From the NCBI GenBank assembly GCA_008017255.1, contig SSHD01000036.1:1-6033 (forward strand): DNA of 6,033 nucleotides. The letters are read 5' to 3'. This stretch comes from Acinetobacter sp. Its GTDB lineage: Bacteria; Pseudomonadota; Gammaproteobacteria; Pseudomonadales; Moraxellaceae. The first letter of the stretch is position 1. Every line of letters begins with the position of its first letter. The position numbers and the translations under genes were made by a program. This document shows, in pieces, positions 5,007 through 6,033 of this stretch. The notes under the pieces are model-generated. The model worked only from the letters and a program-made list of their open reading frames with translations. It made no database searches and was not told the origin of the DNA.

Positions 5007-5672
5007 ATGCCTTTAAATGACCACTTTATCTATCAACCGCCAACAGATGCTTTAGTCACCTTGTATGAAGATGATGACTTAGTGGTGATTGATAAACCTG
5101 CGGGGCTGCTGTCGGTGATGGGACGTTTGCCAGAACATCAAGACAGTGCTTATTTACGCATTTTGGCCGTGCATCCAACGGCAAAAGTCACCCATCGGCT
5201 AGATATGGCAACTTCAGGTATTTTAATGTTTGCCAAACATCGTGCTGCTGAAGTGGCGGTGAGTAAAATGTTCCAAGCCCGCACGGTTAAAAAAAGCTAT
5301 ATCGCCTTAGTGCAAGGGAAAATGCAGCATGAAGGCAGTGTCGATGTGCCATTGATTGCCGATTGGGACAATCGTCCGCGACAGATGGTGCATTTTGAAC
5401 TGGGCAAGCCGGCTAAAACACTGTATCAATTGCTTGAATACGATGCCGAAATCAATCAAAGTCGAGTCGCACTTAAACCCATAACAGGGCGTTCACACCA
5501 GTTGCGGGTACACATGCAGTATCTTGGACACCCTATTATGGGCGATAAACTGTATCATCCGCAGCCACAAAGTTTTCAGTTACTACGTATGGCATTGCAT
5601 GCCAGTGCTTTAAGTTTTCCGCATCCATTACAGCATCATTCAGTGGAAATTGTGTCGACAGTGCCATTTTAA
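5007..5672 (+). CDS. rluA: Dual-specificity rRNA/tRNA pseudouridine synthase RluA
   Basis: A 221-residue enzyme, nearly the size of E. coli RluA (219). It isomerises uridine to pseudouridine at position 746 of 23S rRNA and position 32 of several tRNAs, in the cytoplasm. Seen: VIDKPAGLLSVMGRL near the start, the catalytic block HRLDMATSG with the nucleophile Asp66, the RTVKKSYIALVQG strand, ADWDNRPRQ, and the late block KPITGRSHQLRVHM (157-170) followed by LGHPIMGDKLY. No S4 domain precedes the catalytic domain, which separates it from RluC and RluD, and the block spellings follow E. coli RluA closely. I chose ATG 5007, because the in-frame TTG at 4998 adds three residues without a ribosome binding site; the ATG has none clear either. 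TATAAT at 4970 suggests its own promoter. High confidence. Confidence 0.95.
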   Translation: MPLNDHFIYQPPTDALVTLYEDDDLVVIDKPAGLLSVMGRLPEHQDSAYLRILAVHPTAKVTHRLDMATSGILMFAKHRAAEVAVSKMFQARTVKKSYIALVQGKMQHEGSVDVPLIADWDNRPRQMVHFELGKPAKTLYQLLEYDAEINQSRVALKPITGRSHQLRVHMQYLGHPIMGDKLYHPQPQSFQLLRMALHASALSFPHPLQHHSVEIVSTVPF

Positions 5673-5707
5673 CTGCTGAGAAAAATCTGCCCGTTGTGGC
5701 GCAGAAC

Positions 5708-5724
5708 ATGCTAAAAAATAGCAT
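5708..5724 (+). other. Small hairpin between rluA and the next gene
   Basis: ATGCTA and TAGCAT form a perfect six-pair stem around five adenines. No T run follows, so it is not a standard terminator. It lies 25 bases before the next start and might form in that leader. Weak evidence of function. Confidence 0.3.
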
Positions 5725-5748
5725 CATTACAACAATAGGAAAACGCTC

Positions 5749-6033
5749 ATGCGTATGTTGCCAACCATATTGGTCGGACTTTTAACTAGCCTGCCGCTGT
5801 CCATTTGGGCCTGTTCAGATTTACCCAATATTTGTGCCATGAATGCACAGCATCACCAACAAATGCAGGACTATGGTCGACAAGCGGCGGAAAACTATTA
5901 TTGGCAACAACAAGAACAGTATGATGAACCCGAACCGCAGCGTAATTATCCAAGTGATGACCCAATGCAATCACGCATGCAAGCCGCCACAGGTATGCTG
6001 GATATGGCGGCAAAAAAGGCACAACACGCCACA
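5749..6033 (+). CDS. Exported protein of unknown function, 3'-truncated by window edge
   Basis: Open from ATG 5749 to the right edge, giving 95 residues. AGGA at 5737-5740 lies eight bases before the start. The N-terminus (MRMLPTILVGLLTSLPLSIWA) is a signal peptide, with cleavage likely just before Cys22. The IWAC sequence resembles a lipoprotein box but has Trp where a small residue is usual, so either lipidation or ordinary cleavage followed by a Cys22-Cys29 disulfide (CSDLPNIC) is possible. After this come a His/Gln-rich stretch (AQHHQQMQDYGRQAAENYYW), an acidic and proline segment (YDEPEPQRNYPSDDP), and the beginning of a helical Ala/Met-rich part. The gene is real by codon pattern, start and signal peptide. 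I cannot name the family from this portion; the missing C-terminal part probably carries the main domain. Confidence 0.78.
   Translation, partial: MRMLPTILVGLLTSLPLSIWACSDLPNICAMNAQHHQQMQDYGRQAAENYYWQQQEQYDEPEPQRNYPSDDPMQSRMQAATGMLDMAAKKAQHAT

Noticed and set aside
1..6033. CRISPR array, tRNA or rRNA gene
   Set aside because: No regularly spaced direct repeats, cloverleaf-like segments or rRNA-like stretches were seen on either strand.

Overview
The window looks like chromosomal DNA of a gammaproteobacterium, most likely Acinetobacter or another member of the Moraxellaceae. The basis is a moderate, somewhat AT-leaning composition, a clear RluA, and a set of small housekeeping or unknown genes (DUF4126, EamA exporter, DUF4256) of a kind familiar from that genus. 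This is inference from protein character; no search was run.

Left third (1-1860): an accessory patch of toxin-antitoxin (TA) genes. It holds the end of a VapC-type PIN toxin cut by the window edge, then a 56-residue antitoxin and Doc/Fic toxin pair (473-1035, + strand), then a Phd/YefM antitoxin and FitB/VapC-type PIN toxin pair on the minus strand (1114-1791). Two short leftovers of the 3' end of acnD (2-methylisocitrate dehydratase, methylcitrate cycle) lie between these modules, one directly behind the stop codon of each plus-strand toxin. Where they align they encode an identical 13-residue peptide but differ at seven third codon positions, so they descend from two different acnD alleles and not from a recent local duplication. 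This is the most unusual thing in the window: the end of acnD appears to be a place where TA modules have accumulated repeatedly.

Middle and right (1860-6033): an ordinary run of plus-strand genes. A DUF4126 membrane protein is followed by an exported 231-residue protein with a calcium-loop-like motif. This is nearly contiguous with an EamA/DMT-family transporter. Then come a DUF4256 protein, the pseudouridine synthase RluA, and the start of an exported protein with an N-terminal cysteine pair that runs off the right edge.

Working together: each TA pair is a self-contained toxin and antidote unit, the minus-strand one with a likely autoregulatory palindrome in its promoter. The right-hand genes show no obvious shared pathway; only the exported protein and the EamA transporter are spaced closely enough (5 bases) to suggest co-transcription.
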